From NCBI GenBank assembly GCA_012103495.1, contig WLWR01000072.1:1-7924 (forward strand): a stretch of 7,924 nucleotides of DNA, in the 5' to 3' direction. The position numbers and the translations under genes are program-made. Shown one piece after another: positions 7,129 through 7,924 of the stretch. Every line of letters begins with the position of its first letter. The stretch's first letter is position 1. A model generated the notes under the pieces. The model made no database searches, had not been told where the DNA came from, and was given only the letters and a program-made list of their open reading frames with translations. The DNA is from Legionellales bacterium (lineage in GTDB: Bacteria > Pseudomonadota > Gammaproteobacteria > WLWR01).

Positions 7129-7924
7129 TTAATCGGCGGATACCACAGTGTTTATTTGCTTATTACAATAAATAGCAAACAAATAGTAAGCAACCGCCAT
7201 GACCATCACCAGAAGTAAGTCATAGTGGAATAAATTAAAGGCCCTTTGCAACATTTCCAAAACCACACCGGTGAACATCGGTGGGATCAATCCAACTACC
7301 GCCAAGCGCACCAATTGCCAGTAAGTCAATTGAATGCCCATCAGTTTTATCACCACTGTGGCAATCACTGAGTTAAAGCCGACGAGCAACCCTATGAAAA
7401 TAAACACCGCCGTAATTATCATTAATAGCATGGTATACAGCACTACTTTTTTAATGGTTGCTAGAATGGATTCCATTTGTTGTCGCGTCACTAGACGTTG
7501 CATATCCTCGGGTAAAGGATAAACAATCGGGGATTGATTGGGAGTATGCCGGCTATAAATCACTCGCTTGGTGACCACGATGTTCGCTGGCAAACGCTCA
7601 TCTTCGGCCAATTGATCATCTTCCAAAAATAACAAATACGGTTGCTTTTGCCCTGGTAATTTAATTGCATAAGGCAAGGGACGATCAATGTGTACTTGCC
7701 CTTGTTCAATCGTAACCGTTGGAAATTGAGCCACTGACGGCACGATAAATTTGGCATACAACCGGTTGATTTCCCCAGCTACAAACCAATAACTGGGCAC
7801 CCCTATCACCACCGCTAACAACAAGATATAGGTCAAAGCTATCCCTGACCATTGTTGCGCCGCTTGTCGATATAAAGTAGGCGAATAAAAACTTTGCCAA
7901 AGCGGACGAATCCACGTAAGTAAT
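7129..7924 (-). CDS. DUF1189-type integral membrane protein, 5' end beyond the window
   Basis: This is a membrane protein of unknown function. The frame is open from the right edge to the TAA at 7129-7131 and gives 264 residues. The visible start of the protein, ...WQSFYSPTLYRQAAQQWSG..., resembles the conserved opening of DUF1189 proteins (a SFfSPxLYRxxAxxWxG pattern, as I recall it), so the true start is probably just beyond base 7924. Four hydrophobic segments are visible: one right after that motif (LTYILLLAVVIGVP), then about 115 mostly soluble residues, then three more (VVLYTMLLMIITAVFIFIGL, LVRLAVVGLIPPMFTGVVL, DLLLVMVMAVAYYLFAIY). This suggests a loop or small domain between TM1 and TM2. 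It is convergent to minDE. The family call comes from memory of the pattern, not from a search. Confidence 0.78.
   Translation of the reverse strand, partial: LLTWIRPLWQSFYSPTLYRQAAQQWSGIALTYILLLAVVIGVPSYWFVAGEINRLYAKFIVPSVAQFPTVTIEQGQVHIDRPLPYAIKLPGQKQPYLLFLEDDQLAEDERLPANIVVTKRVIYSRHTPNQSPIVYPLPEDMQRLVTRQQMESILATIKKVVLYTMLLMIITAVFIFIGLLVGFNSVIATVVIKLMGIQLTYWQLVRLAVVGLIPPMFTGVVLEMLQRAFNLFHYDLLLVMVMAVAYYLFAIYCNKQINTVVSAD

Noticed and set aside
7155..7185. Imperfect hairpin TTTGCT...AGCAAA as a terminator for minDE
   Set aside because: The stem is short and AT-rich, has no following T-run, and lies within the coding end of the convergent membrane-protein gene.
7834..7836. TTG as the start codon of the DUF1189-type gene
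   Set aside because: The frame continues upstream to the window edge through SFYSPTLYRQAAQQWSG, which looks like the conserved family N-terminus. The TTG therefore encodes an internal leucine.

Overview
The window looks like a piece of a gammaproteobacterial chromosome. The evidence is a minD-minE pair close to the Escherichia coli proteins, a DUF1189-type membrane protein, a very large NAD-dependent glutamate dehydrogenase, and moderate base composition (42-47% GC in two 60-base lines counted around 181-300). Legionellales or a related lineage is a possible guess, but nothing here proves it. There are no RNA genes, CRISPR arrays or recognisable transposase genes.

Layout, left to right. Bases 1-3961 (minus strand) are one open frame of about 1,320 codons that leaves the window at its left edge. 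About 1,260 of these codons are the N-terminal and catalytic parts of the large (about 1,600-residue) NAD-glutamate dehydrogenase. At about base 180-190 the protein abruptly stops resembling the family. It continues in frame into about 60 codons of much more AT-rich sequence (about 31% GC) that I do not recognise. Upstream on the same strand is cysS (3965-5374), only 3 bases from the dehydrogenase, so the two probably form an operon. A 94-base divergent intergenic region then separates cysS from msrA (5469-5927, plus strand). After 96 bases carrying promoter-like hexamers come minD (6024-6854) and minE (6851-7123), overlapping by 4 bases. Convergent to them, with only 5 bases between stop codons, is the DUF1189-type membrane protein (7129 to the right edge, minus strand).

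Functionally these are mostly housekeeping genes: cysteinyl-tRNA formation, glutamate catabolism, repair of oxidised methionine, and placement of the division site. minC is not next to minDE, although MinD keeps the residues used for MinC and MinE binding. The point most worth following is the left edge, where the dehydrogenase loses its expected C-terminal region and is joined to foreign-looking, low-GC, apparently coding DNA. That fits a mobile-element or island insertion, a gene fusion, or an assembly misjoin. I cannot tell these apart from this window.
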